DNA of 64,000 nucleotides from Trileptium ribeirensis (taxonomy: Eukaryota; Nematoda; Enoplea; Enoplida; Thoracostomopsidae): assembly GCA_030248225.1 (NCBI GenBank), contig JASANE010003716.1, positions 18,902-82,901 of the forward strand, written 5' to 3'. This document shows positions 22,055 to 34,743 of this stretch, in pieces. Position 1 is the first letter of the stretch. Every line of letters starts with the position of its first letter. The position numbers and the translations under genes are program-made. The notes beneath the pieces are model-generated. The model was given only the letters and a program-made list of their open reading frames with translations. It had not been told where the DNA came from and searched no databases.

Positions 22055-24847
22055 TTCACATTAAGATGCATGCACTCACCGCACACGGTTTCGCACGAAC
22101 CGCAGTGCTCGTTTCACAGCAATTTTCGCTGAATTTTAACGAAGTTGTTATTTGTCGCTACAAGCTGCGTACAACAGCTTACGTTTTTGCACGATGCCTG
22201 TAGCGATCATATAGGCTGATATTAGGCAGTTCGTAACAACAATGCTGGAGACTGCACACAGTCTGTAACGTCAATGTAGGTTGCTCCATGGTGGTGTTGT
22301 CAAAATCAATCTCTGCACTGTATCTGAAATAGAGATCGTGGTAACTGCACGACAGTCAAATATGAAGCAATAAACGTACACGCTAGATGTCTTAAAATTC
22401 TGCGTATCATAGAAAATGTTTTTGTTATAATGTGGTTAATTCTACCAGTTTGTATACATTTGTTGTTTGTGGCATCTATAACTTATAAGCTTAGTATAAG
22501 CCTCATATAAGGCCGCTACGTTAGACTTAGTATATCGAGAAAGGGACAATCTACAGATTACCTACGCGCCTATATGTAATTCACTGCTTTTATAAAAAAC
22601 ATGGCACAATTTTTTGCGGCAACACAAGCATTTGTCATAGTTGTTCATTTATATTATGTAATTTGCTATATAATAATATCATGGGTGTCTATGGTTATTA
22701 GGGTTTACTTTCTAAGCGAAATATATCCCATCTCCTGAAATCTCCGCGCCGCCGCCGACCATTCTCAACCCAGCGCCAAATGTGCGCAAAACATTTCGCT
22801 GCAACAAATTTTTCTACTAAAATGCATATTCACATCTCGCTCGTCACAATGGGGGATACAACAAAAACTTATGAGTTCTCGAAAATAATTTCAAAAATTG
22901 AGCGGTCCCGCTGATACATCTATCCTTTCCTAAGTAAACGGACCGTCGACACCTACATATGAATAATATATATGTAACTATATTGATTAGAATTTTAAAA
23001 CGTGGAATATTTTTAGCACTGTATTAGAGACATAATATAAGTGGGTTTGGAAAGCATTTAGTACATCATTGCGTATTCCTGCGCATGTTTGATATTATGA
23101 TAAATTATTATATTGTATTACTATTATTATATTATATATCATATGATTATATTATTTTTGATATTGATATTTTGATCACTTATGAATTTCCAATCTGATT
23201 AGTAGATTTTAAAGGGTCTTCTTAAAACGCGTGTTTTGAAATCAGGATTTTCAATCACGCAGCAAATACTAAAAAGAAGTACTTTATAAAAGCTTGAGAA
23301 CGTCAAACATGCACAGCTTGTTGAAATTTCACGAGCCGCATCATACATGGTAGATAATATGCCTCACGTTTTAATAAATGTGTATATTGCCTGTATTTAT
23401 TGCCATAGAAGAATAGGCGATATAATACCAACATATTTCTTGTGTGTCTTCATTAGCCACAATGTGACCTCTACAACTGTGTACACACTCTAATACTGGA
23501 ATTTAACACATACGTAGTTATACGGGTCATATTTAAAGAACGGCTTGTGTACATTTACTGGGAAATTCTTACTATTAATGAGATTTGTGATGCGGGGGTA
23601 AATAAAAGAATATATTTTTGCGGACGGTTCATTTTAGCAGAAGAGAAAATGCATATTGCTATTTTACAGTTTACCGATAGAGAGGAATATCGAAAATATA
23701 ACACAACTGTTGTGAATGGACATTTTATTTTAACTATATTGGTGTAATAGGCAATAAAATGTTTCGTTTTTAGAAATCAATATAGCCGTTAGAAACGAAA
23801 CTAATTTCTACGCGCTTGAGCTTAGTTCTGGGAAAGATGCAACAAAATTATGTAACTAAAAATATAATTTATGTATATTACATTTATAATAATACATAAA
23901 CTAAATCATAATAAATATAGTTATATTTATAGATAATATACAATATTCAAATATAATACATATATCATTTTCATTAATTTGGGAACGCTACGATTTTAAA
24001 CGGTTAAATATTTTTAACAACTTAGGGTTGAGATCTTAGAACTATTTCATATGTAGAGTAAAAGCTTCCGCGCAGTCACTCACAGCTATATAGCTCTAAT
24101 GTATAATTATCGCGAAATTTAAGTGTTACGTACATAATTATGAAGTTAGGTGTCGCAAAGTCTTATGAAATACGGTTTAAAATTCATACGCGGTTGGTGA
24201 GATTGTTCTATCAATTAATATAGATTAATTGATGTAATATATATGAAGTTACCGAACGCTTCATTTCACTTTTACGTCCAATGTATGTCGAGAAACGCGC
24301 GAATTTATTAAATCGTGGACTGTCATTGGCTCTTAGGTAAAGTCTAGATAAGACGCCTGGTTGTATTTAGGTTGTTCCGTTATCTATATACTAAGCCTAC
24401 GCTATGATTCGTGTTTGATTTTTAAACTAATCTTGACACTTATGATAGCTATAAAATATATACGATTTTTGCAGTTTTAAATTTTACCACATTAAGCTGA
24501 AAAAGCTTCACTGACACCCAAAGTTCAAACATATTTTGCTTGTGGATTTATCGGTTCAACTTTGTCGCGCAGCTACCATGGTTTTTGTTGCAGCCGCTGT
24601 GCGAAGACGTTATTGCTCATAACACCATCGTGCGGTAACCTATATTTATATACACAATATTGTTCTTACAAGCAACGTAACATCAGTCGCTATAGTCGCT
24701 ACGCGCTTCGTACAAAATTGTAAGCTGTTGCACACAGCTTGTAGCGCCAAATGATATTTTCGATACAATATAGCGACAACTGCAGTATAACGACGACTGT
24801 GGTTCTTGCGCAACCGCGTGCAGTGAGTGCACGCATCTTAATGTGAA
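22055..24847. mobile_element. 2.8-kb structure with ~300-bp inverted arms
   Basis: The left arm (22,055-22,378) and right arm (24,546-24,847) are diverged inverted copies. Both begin TTCACATTAAGATGC and then share, in inverse order, TGCACTCAC, CGCTACAAGCTG, CAACAGCTTAC, GTAGCGA and TGGTA-CTGC-CGACA blocks. The interior of about 2.2 kb is AT-rich and has no recognisable transposase; its longest frame (23,547-23,747) is unassigned. Either it is one transposon with long inverted ends, or two copies of one short repeat in opposite orientation. No target duplication was seen, so the boundaries are those of the similarity. Confidence 0.5.
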
Positions 24848-25189
24848 ATGCTTTCTCATCAGTCTCATTCATTCTTCATTGTCGCCAGCGCTTCATATTT
24901 TATTTTAACTGTAGTAATAATATTATTTAAATAATATATATTATATAAATACATTTGATTTAATCAAATAAATAATATTTATAAAAGGAGCTGTTCATAA
25001 TTTTCTGATTGTAGTATCCTTATCTTATTATTGTAAATGTTGTTATGGTTTCGTAACGTATTATTGTATCTCTTTGTTTACGTAACCAACCTGAACCAAA
25101 GTATATTACTTAACTTTTTTATACCACTGGAAAATCAAACGTGATTAGTGATTACATATGTATTAGATCGACGTGACGATGCTGCATTA
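24848..25189. other. AT-rich intron sequence
   Basis: AATAATATTATTTAAATAATA-like low-complexity DNA and nothing else recognised. Confidence 0.4.
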
Positions 25190-28100
25190 CGCACTTCCAC
25201 AAACGTTATGCCCATACGACCCCGGCTATCGTGACTTCAAAGGCGGACCTATTTGGTTCAGATCCTTAAATTTTCTTTTTATTCGGGTCAGGCGCAAGAA
25301 ATTACGGAGCTTAGCAAGCCGCAGGAGCGTTTCACAGGATGTGTGCTGATCCTGCCGGACGGGTTGCGCACGTAGTCTACGAGGTACTACATTTGAGGTC
25401 CCCAGGGAGGTTTGCTCCGTCACCTGCTCACAGGCCAAAGAGACCATACCGCTATTCCCTATCCTCGTTTAACCGGGAAGTGTATTGAATTGGTATTTGG
25501 GTTGGATTAATTTTCCTAATTGCGTAAACGGTTAATTTTTTAGCCAATGGCACCCACTAGGGTCCGACAAATCCCTAGACGTTTAACGTCGGATTCGAGT
25601 GTAGTTTCCTATTCTGGGTGCTCAGCGAAAGTTTCAATTTTGCGGTAGCTTTTCCTTATTAGTCGCACGAGTCGTACTCACACAGTAATATATTTAACAC
25701 AATAATGGAATCGACGAGTCACGCTACGGTTTGCTTCTTCAATGCGTGTGTCAAACCTGAACGTGGGCCGTCGATAGGGGTGACGGATTTCAAACTCTTT
25801 CTAATATATATCGCTACTTGGGTCTACAAAACACTTGGACACATCGGGGTTGATTGAGCATTTATTGATGAGCCAAATTCGGATGAGTATGGCGGTAAGC
25901 GGGGTAAGTGGCGGAGTCATCGCCTTTTTCACGGAACTCTCACAGCTGCGTCAACCCACGGCGTGAACTGCTAAGCTGTAATTCTTATGACAGCTGCTTA
26001 TTCAAAAGCTTACCTTACTTATTCAAAGGGAGTCAAATCAAAAGCAAATACCGGTAAGTAATACGGAGCGTAAAACGGTTATTTATCGATAAAGAGGCGC
26101 CATTCAACTAACTACTCGCTCGGCACTACGATTGCTACTAGAGGGCACTCCGACAAAACAACAGGTTCAGGTAAGCGAAAGGCTGTAATATAACTGGTAC
26201 GTATGGATCATACGGGACGAAGCGTACAAAGTGGGGTTGCGGGACTCAATCTTGTTCATCCTAATCACGACTAGGGTACATGATAAATAATTACTCGTAA
26301 GTGCGATGAAGTAACGATGGAATTAACATACAACGACATATTATGACAAGCGATCAATGATATATATATTGATATAACGGTAAGATTGGGAGGCGATCAT
26401 TGGTACGACTAATAAAATTTTTCTGGTGCGACAATGGTATGACGATTCCTTTCCTACTCGCACACATACATACGTACGATGACCATAAATATAAGATGAA
26501 ATTTTCAGCAGGTTGCATAGACATAACTGGTTAATTTTGGTTCTAATTCCCTATAAAATCATTCCTCAAGCTTGGTAACAAAATAATAAAATTTGCCTTA
26601 AGTCGAGGATCATCTATGGCGTAAATAACTACCAAAAATGGACTTTTCGTGTCCACAAACATGAGCTAGATCAATGCTGAAAATGGTAGTGTGGACTAAT
26701 CTTCTGAACAGCTTATGGGTCCCGGTAGACTGAGGTTGGGACCAAATTTCTAACTTTTCCGCTTTTCCTAATCCAAAATTATTACCAAAATTTACTAGGC
26801 GAGGTGTACATATTTTCCTAATTTGCCAGCCTTTCTCTATGAAATTTTGCATAGGGGCTGGACTTGACCTTGTCTATTGATTTACTAGGACCGGATCAGC
26901 GGCCCTCACAAAAATTGGTCGGTCGGGCCGAGACCCGATATCGCGTCTGGCGATATCGATAACTTTGAAATACAAAATACTGACACTTATTATGCAAGTT
27001 ATCAACACTGGGGAAAATATTTTCCCTTTCCTAACCAAAATGTGTAAAAACAAGACCGAAACTGACTTACGAAAATAGTACAATTTGTGAAATTTTAACT
27101 AAAATCTGAGGGGCGGTTGCACGGCTCGAGTTCGGATTTCCTATAACCTTAAGATAGGCCACAGCTTTGACGGGCTTAATGGCTTAAATGGAAGGCCTAA
27201 CGGGCCTCTATTTATAAGAGAAAAATCACCAAAATTCCTGGAACAGATATCGAGTTATTGACGTCTAAAGGCCGTCGGGTTTGGGGTTCTGAACGAAATC
27301 GATAAGTTTTAGAGTTGCATTCATGAACAGACATTACTACGAAGAACCAAAGTTTAATTAACCAAAGTTTTAGCAAAATTCCAGGAGTAAATCTCAAGAT
27401 ATTTCAATTTCCATAATTTGGTGGTGGGGGGCAAGCCCTTTCAGGGTCGTTGGGTTTAGGATTCCGACGTGATATTTGGTTTTTTACATGATACATCATG
27501 AGATTGGATCTTAACCAAGATCCGGAGTAAAATTTTAACCAAATTCCTGGGATAGTTCTCGAGATATGCCAAATTTTCACTCTAAGTGGTCTATCTCGCT
27601 CACAGGGCATAGAATCGGTTTATCTAATCGTAGTTCGATACAAATTTTTAGCTCGCGGACGATGCCTAGGTCGCGATTGTGATATTAATAAAATATTGAT
27701 TAAGTTCCTGGGTCCTACTATGTCTAATTTTGTCCCAAGTTCCTACTAACAGAGCATTAAAATAGGAATACGAATTTGCGTCCGAAGAAATCGTAAAATC
27801 TTGAGCAAAATCATTGATAATACTTAATGAAAATAGCGTGACCACGGATGATTCGGAGTTCTACTGTCAATGTTCAACCAAAAACATCGGTTTTGTTTAA
27901 CCTCGGTCGGCTCAAAGAATATATTTCCTAATCCTAACTCGACTCAGGTAATCATGTAAAACTAGGCTTTAACGCGGGTGTCGCATTTATTTATACCCTA
28001 ACTCATCGACCGAGGGAGGTTCGGTATGACTTCGGGCATCTGATCCAATCATATGAGTGGCCAACTGTGGCTGCGGGTCTGCGGGACAAGCTAGGACGGA

Positions 28101-30180
28101 CACGGCTATCATGTAAAACAAAGCATGGACAGGGAGTCCACGGAGGTTTAACGTTACTTCTAATTAACCTATGCTCTACTATACCCTAGCTACTTCTACG
28201 AACTGTCTTAACCTAACTGACTTCAGTGACACTGGGTTCTAAGACCAAACCTCCCTGTCCACACTTACAGAATCGGATCCTTTGCTTCAACGTCCATCGC
28301 CCATCCATCCACGCGTACGACCAACGCAAAAACCAAAATCAATCAGAAAACTCCAAAGAAAACACACGAGGTAGAGTAAGCGCCAGAGCGCATCTGCAAA
28401 ACTACCGAACTCTGCGCTGCCGAAGTCATACTGAACGCTGCATAGCTCGTGCGTCTCTGCTTAAATACTAAAGATTTGAAAATTCAAATTTTTTTCATTT
28501 TGGATGGTTAAAGTGCTTGGTCAGCACTTTTGGGGCGATTTGACCCCATATTCTAAGCCCTAATGTAAATACTCTTATCGGAGTAAATTCCGACCAATTT
28601 TGGACCAAATTCAATATTAAATTTTATATAATAAATTTGAGTTATTACTCCCCTTTATATCAACTTCATATAAAACTGTATAAATTAATCTAAAACCTTA
28701 CACAAGCTACCGACTCCGAAAACTTAATATCAACTTTAAACTTTATACAGTTTTCAAATTTAACAAAGATCGGCTACATACAACAGTACTACGTGCCCAG
28801 CAACTGGGTCTTCAGTTAGCGCCCTCGCCACTTAATATAAAGTTTATTACAACTGATAAGAAGTGGCCGAAAACTTCTTCGTCAAGCTCCAAGATCTATA
28901 TGTTTTATATAAAATATATGCGGCTGCTAAGTTAAAGTTATTTATTTATTTAACAGCTTATCAAAATGTGCTTCCCTGCAAAACTTCATATATATAAGTT
29001 AACATTAAGCTAGCGGTAAAGTTTATATCACCTTGTTTATACAAGAATGTCAGCTCAGCCGCCTGCAAAGAAATAACGACACGACCACCAGAAACTATCA
29101 AATTTAATATTTTAATTATTAACTTAGTGTAAACGCCAATTTAATATCAAAAGCTTCAAGAAAAGAGCGAGAGAAAGAGGGACGCGGCTTAAGTAAACAA
29201 AACAAAAGAAGCGAAGGCAGAGGTGTAAAAAAAGCGCATCGATCCCTCGGCGATGGCCGAAGTGCCATAAGAAGTTCGGATTCGGACTCAGGGTATCCGT
29301 CCGAACACATTGATATGTAACAGGTCCGTATTCGGACAGTAAGGGGGAAGTGGGCTCTCGGGGGAACTCCATGCCAAATTTTGCAAAAGTAGTGGTGTTT
29401 TAAACGGCTCCCGGGGGTTCGGGGTATATTTTTCTGGGGTGTTATGTACATATTGGTGTTAGTCACATCAAGGGGAATCCAATGAGGGTTACACGCCTGT
29501 CGGGGCGTTATTCCTGCAATTTTCACGGGGAGGGGTACCTAAAAGTGGGCACAGCTGGACCGGTCCGGGCTCAAAAGAAAGCCTCGGATCTAGGGATTAC
29601 AACGGTACCCTATACATATACTTACGCTTAATATTCGTTACGTTATTTAATTAAACGTGTTCTTGTTTTCTTACGTACATACTAATTTACCCATAAGTCC
29701 GTGGATCCGGGTCGGATCTCCACGAAACCGGTCTCGTTAGAAAGATCGTAAAATTTCCTACCAAAAATGTTAAATGCTAAATTTACACTTATATTTTTCA
29801 GGAACTTTGCTCATATGCTGTTCGCAATAGGCGAACAGCCAAACTTTTTTCGGTCCTCATTCGTGAGGACGGTCGTGACGGGTATCCGTAACGGCCAGTC
29901 TATTCTATCAAAAATCAGAATAAACATTGCGGTCCTACCATGCGGTGTAGGGCTATTCCTACGTATCGGGGCGGGCAGGGAGTCGTACCGTCCTAATTTC
30001 TACAAGTAGAGTATGGCAAGGGCTCGCCACACTCGCATTTTCCACCTAAAAAGTAACAATCTACATGCGTAAAAATCGCTAAATTTTTTCAAAAATCATC
30101 GTAAACAAGACAAATTATCCTCGAACATCGATGCGTCCAAACTTATACACTACAAGGGTACAATAACGCGTAATAATTAT
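25190..30180. other. GC-shifted unidentified tract in the largest intron
   Basis: Base composition is visibly less AT-rich over much of this 5-kb tract, notably 25,200-26,300, 26,870-27,600, 27,950-28,470 and 29,160-29,600. Imperfect local repetition is present at 27,200-27,600: CCAAATTCCTGGGA and CCAAAATTCCTGGAA occur with CTCGAGATAT or ATCGAGTTAT, and GTCGGGTTTGG-GTTC matches GTTGGGTTTAGGATTC. Frames at 29,119-29,526 and 25,226-25,447 on the - strand have no motifs I recognise. It may be a decayed large element, but I cannot assign it. Confidence 0.35.
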
Positions 30181-30194
30181 CATACAAATGGCAT

Positions 30195-30430
30195 GAATTT
30201 GCAATGCAAATTGGCGCTTTTATGGCCAAGAAAATAGTAAAATTATCGTGCAACAGGTACATATGATAATCGTAAGAAGGATACAGAATCATGACAAAAT
30301 GTAGGCGCTTTTACGGCCTTTAACAACACCACATATGGCATGAATATAAGGATTATAAAACTGTATAGAATCATGATAAACTGCAGGCGCTTTTATGGCT
30401 TTTAACAACGCAACAGTGTGGTATGAATAC
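30195..30430. repeat. Short imperfect tandem repeat
   Basis: GGCGCTTTTATGGC or its GGCGCTTTTACGGC variant recurs near 30,210, 30,304 and 30,386, each followed by a CAACA and TATGGCATGAATA- or GGTATGAATA-like stretch and preceded by AGAATCATGA-AAA-TG. The units are 80-95 bp. Confidence 0.6.
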
Positions 30431-31069
30431 AGTTCAGTGATTATATATAAATGGTTAACAAGTATCAAACTGCCAAATCGTGTACGTATGCCTGAAATTA
30501 CATAGAAACATCAACGGCGATTCCAATGGTATATAGATATGATACGATTGCAATTATACGAATCATAGGAATAATATGGCCTTTATGGCCATCAAACATG
30601 GTACAACAAAGCGATGGTAATGGCAATATACGTAATTCAAGTATACCAACGAGCCTTTATGACCCTACAATCAATAATTATATAACTATATATATATATA
30701 CGGTAACAATATTCCGATGATTCTTCATCCCTGAAATGTTAATAACGATACCCAGTTTGATCACTGAAAACGGTCTGCGTTGAGGGCCGAAATATGACAA
30801 AAATCTCTTGTACGTAGCGAGGTTAATGGACGTAACGATCCATGATTTGTGTTATATATACGGTTTATAAATAGGGTGACGGCAGGGTCTTGTGGTCAGT
30901 TAGTATCTACGGGGGAAAATCGACTTATATTCGCTTGCGCACAGAGGGTTTGTAGATTGGTTCTGATTCCATTTGCGTACGTGTTTCGATGTTACAGTGG
31001 ATTTCGTACCCGGTTGGGTCATCTCCGTTGGGTATTCTACGTTGGGGAACATTCGCAACTAAATTCGAA

Positions 31070-31376
31070 AATGTTGACCATTACGCTATGGCCAGGATTA
31101 TTAGGGAATTCGATTAAATGTTGGCCATTACACTGCGGACAGAATTATTGGTATTCGACAAAATGTTGGCCATTACACTATGGCCAGGATTGTTAGGGAA
31201 TTCGATTAAAATACTGGCCATTGGACTGTGTCCAGGATTATCGGGGAATTTATAAATGTTGGCCATTAGAGTGTGGTCAGGATTATGGGTTTTCTGTGAA
31301 ATGTTGGCCATTAAGGTGTGGCCAGAATTAAGGCTTTTCGACAAAATGTTGCCATTAGGCTATGGTCAGGATTAAT
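31070..31376. repeat. Tandem array, ~45-bp unit, about seven copies
   Basis: The consensus block AATGTTGGCCATTA followed by CTATGGCCAGGATTA recurs about seven times, near 31,070, 31,117, 31,162, 31,210, 31,254, 31,298 and 31,343. The - strand frame through it reads a repeated NPGHS-MANI-like peptide, expected from a near-multiple-of-three unit and not evidence of a gene. Copies differ by point changes and small indels. Confidence 0.9.
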
Positions 31377-32342
31377 CCACCTCGTAACGATCCAGTATGG
31401 ATTTGTTACACATATATTTATTGAATTGTTATGATGTCTGTAAAATGAGCTAAATTTCTGTATGATAACGGAGCGGACCGAAGTTAGTTCGCCAGTGCTT
31501 CTGATATCTCGCCAGGTTGAAAACATTACCGGAGTGCTGTCAGCTCCAGTCTAGTAGGAACCTGAGACATTAGTTGACATTTCCTCCAGATGAGTTGGGG
31601 AAAAAGCCACGATCCCAAGTCACCTGTAGAGTTTATATGTAGTTCCGTTTTATAGTGTTTCCCCACGAGTGTACATTGTTGATGCCTTTCCGTTTTGTTA
31701 CACTTTTATCCTGTTACTACTTAAAATTCGTGTTGAAAAAAGCTGCGCATCGTTTTAAAGAGGAATTTATCATAAATAGTCGAAATTAAAGCGGTGCTTT
31801 TAAGTTTTGTTACTTTTTGTTTATTGCGGTAATATTTAATGTTACTTCAATATTACAAGCGGTGCCAGGGCACGCCAAAATTTATTTGGGGGAACCGCCG
31901 AATTTTCGGGGGCACATTCTGTCGAGAAGGCAGGGTTTTTTAGTTTATGTAGCGTGTAACTCGCTAGGGTAGATGAAACGGGACGATTGCACCTAGTCTG
32001 CGATCAGTGACTAATTAGAGGTTTGAGATTAAATTTGCTGAGTCAATAACACACTAGTATTAGATATGGCATATTACAGCACAATAATTATTGAAAAACA
32101 AAAACAAACAATTTTTTATTTCTTACTCAACTGATATGAAGACGGAAACTTTTGAAATTTATTATTGTAATCGGTAGCCTTTCTACCGCTAATTCATGTA
32201 CCCAAATACAGGGATTGTACTATTGTATTTATTGTTTGTGCTTTGCGCACAGAATCGATGAGTAGAATGAGCAAACACTCGTGAACGCAATATTCTGTCG
32301 CAGTATGCCTGTTTAATAATACTACTAGTCTCGTAATTTCAG
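31377..32342. other. Intron sequence, nothing recognised
   Basis: The end of the third visible intron, running into the CGTAATTTCAG acceptor. No additional exon is needed by the reading phase. Confidence 0.4.
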
Positions 32343-32476
32343 CGAGTATGATGAATCGAAGGCGAAATTTTTATTGTATACGGGTGCTGGCATAGTTGTT
32401 TGGTTTGTTTCACTTCCAGCGTTAGGAATCATTGCAACGACAATTCCTATTATTTGGCGATTTAAAGTTGTGCTTG
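32343..32476 (+). CDS. 7TM protein of GPR180/TMEM145 family, exon with TM6
   Basis: The exon is bounded by GTAATTTCAG|CGAGTA and GTGCTTG|GTAAGT. It completes the codon begun in the previous exon (AA+C, Asn) and leaves one base for the next (134 nt). It encodes EYDESKAKFLLYTGAG, then TM6 (IVVWFVSLPALGIIATT), then IIWRFKVVL. The pattern F-G-G--VWF--LP in the sixth helix followed by a WR-K loop matches the family. The introns on either side are 10.4 kb and 5.2 kb. An open frame starting at 32,432 in another register is a shadow. Confidence 0.93.
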
Positions 32477-32873
32477 GTAAGTAACAACTGTTTTTCTCGG
32501 GCGTACAATAATTATTCTTGTTTTATTGTAAGACGACTGCAAAAACTTTTACATGATAAGGTTAATATACCTTTGTGTGTTATAAGTATAAGACATATTA
32601 AGATTTTGCTGTTTCTTTATGCATCCGGAGCCGACACGGTATGACGCTGCCTTTTCACGTGTGTTATAAACAATAATGTTAGTATAGGTATAAAACGTTT
32701 TTGTGACCTTTTCGAAAGTGGTTACACTTTTATCATCAGCAGCCTAGTATCACGTTCCAGCTCAATTTGTGCTTATTCTGCCAGTTTTACAGTATAATAC
32801 TACGTTTACCATTACTGGCCTTAAAACAGCTGTACATAGTAGACAGAAATTTTGCAATTCATGATTCAAGCTG

Positions 32874-33210
32874 TGGCGTGTCAACAGCATTCCGAAATGT
32901 GGCGGACCTTCGGGACCTCATGTTCATTCTCGGCATAAATTTCAAAGTGCAAAATTTCGTTTATTATGCTACAGGTCTCCATATCATCTGGCACTACTGA
33001 TTATCGTACAAATATATTTTTAGGTTATAAAACAGTGTTTTAACATTAAAAATAGTAATTAATGTTTAAAACACAACATTTATCAAAGAAAATCATTGAT
33101 TTAGGGACATTACTAAGACGTATCTTGTTGAACATGAGAGTTTTGGCTGAGTGGAGGAATGATTATGGAGGGTTCCGCAAATGGAAATGCTCCAACTCTG
33201 GACTAGGCAG
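32874..33210 (+). mobile_element. MITE family 1, decayed copy
   Basis: It begins TGGCGTGTCAACAG and ends ACTCTGGACTAGGCAG, both decayed versions of the family termini. Inside are TTCGGGACCTCATGTTCATT, AATAGTAATTAATGTTTAAA and TTGAACATGAGAGTTTTGGC in family order. It lies 400 bp downstream of the TM6 exon. Confidence 0.75.
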
Positions 33211-33958
33211 ATGTTACCTATAGTAAAGCATACATATAAGTATTAGGTAAGGTAGGTAAACAAACAAAAATCGTTTTTTTTTTCGAAATAATTGTTGGAA
33301 GAATTGTTTAATCTCTATAAATGTGTAGTGTTAGAGGACGTTGACGCATTTATATCCGTAAGGAGTTTATTATTTTATATTTTTCCATTCGAGTGCAGGC
33401 CCTGGCCAAAATTGGTTTTATTTTCCTACCCACGTAGGGACATAAAAGCAAAAATAAACAAACCATCCAATTTTTTGTCATATTTCAACACCACAGCTTG
33501 TACCACTGACCTATCTATTGTACTGCATAAATTTCCGTGACAATTATTACACTGATGCTTTATCGCCATTTGTCACAGACTCGATAAAGATCGGAAATAC
33601 GAAAACACAGAATATCAATATAGTGCACAAAACGATAACTTACCAAAAATATAGGCATTGACTTTGTATCGATAGAGCAGCATTCCACATTTACACGATA
33701 TGAACTCCAACGCAAGCGGAATGGGAGCCAACGCAACTACGGTTACCTTGCATAGATGAACCTACAAAAGTCGGTAAGCGGGTATCGGGAACACAGAGAG
33801 AAAGTTAACCCACCAGTGAAGCAAAAAATGGAATCCAGCAGAGTTAATTCGACGTATATTGAAATGCAAAAACAGTTAATTGAATGTCATATTATAATAA
33901 AGCTAAGAACTATATACAGTTCTAATTAACCTTAACTGCTACGGATATATACGTATTG
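33211..33958. other. Intron sequence, nothing recognised
   Basis: No gene or repeat recognised between two MITE copies. Confidence 0.4.
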
Positions 33959-34341
33959 TGGCCTGTCCACAGCCCTTCGAACAGTGGGGGAAACTTCGGG
34001 TGACCCCATGTTCATTCTCGGGGGAAATTAAAAGTGGGGGGGGTAAATTTTGCTTAAAAATGCTAAATATTGCCATAGTTTTATGCATTTTTACTGCCAT
34101 GAATGTATTTTCAAGCTAAAAACGATATTTCGGCATTATAAATAGTGGTAATTAATGTTTAAAAACAATTTGCAAACAAAAACAAATTTACGGACAAAAA
34201 ATTTTTGGAATTAGTTGAACATAGTGAACCTAGTTGAATTTGCAATTGGGGTTTTGGCCGGGTGGAGGGGATGGACATGGGGGATTTGGAAAGGGGGTCC
34301 ACCACTCCCACCCACGCCCCCCCCCACTGCAATCAGGCCAG
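33959..34341 (+). mobile_element. MITE family 1, copy with eroded right end
   Basis: It starts TGGCCTGTCCACAG and ends CAATCAGGCCAG; the right terminus has lost the CTGTGGA part. The body is very close to the 17,850 copy: TTCTCGGGGGAAATTAAAAG, TATAAATAGTGGTAATTAAT, TTTTTGGAATTAGTTGAACA. No reliable target duplication is visible. Confidence 0.82.
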
Positions 34342-34743
34342 GTGTTATGTGATATATTTTTATATATACATATAATTCGTTTATTTATATATGCATTTTA
34401 TTAATTTTAGTTTTTATATAGATAGTTTATTTTATGCTAACATTATCATTGAACTTTTTTACGTATCGCATTAGGCTAATTGAAATTGACGGTCCGCACT
34501 GGGTTGAGGACCATTTTTGTAATGTTTCTTAATGGAACGATGGAAACTATTCATCCGTGGAACGCCTCGAATCAACAGCTGGTCTTTATTCTGAGGTTCC
34601 TTTAGTCGGTTTGTTGAAATCGGAACAACCATCCGTCGATCCCCTCATGGTTCAATGGTCCATAAACAACCGCACAGCGAGGTTTAATAACCCGGTCATG
34701 ATTGAGTGGCAAAATATATCTTTCGGGGTCATTTGTTGTAACG

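Noticed and set aside
29119..29526. 135-codon - strand frame
   Set aside because: No motif, no splice or start context, and biased composition from a GC-shifted tract.
31114..31344. Repetitive peptide with NPGHS-MANI units
   Set aside because: It is the translation of a 45-bp minisatellite; the frame stays open because the unit is close to a multiple of three.
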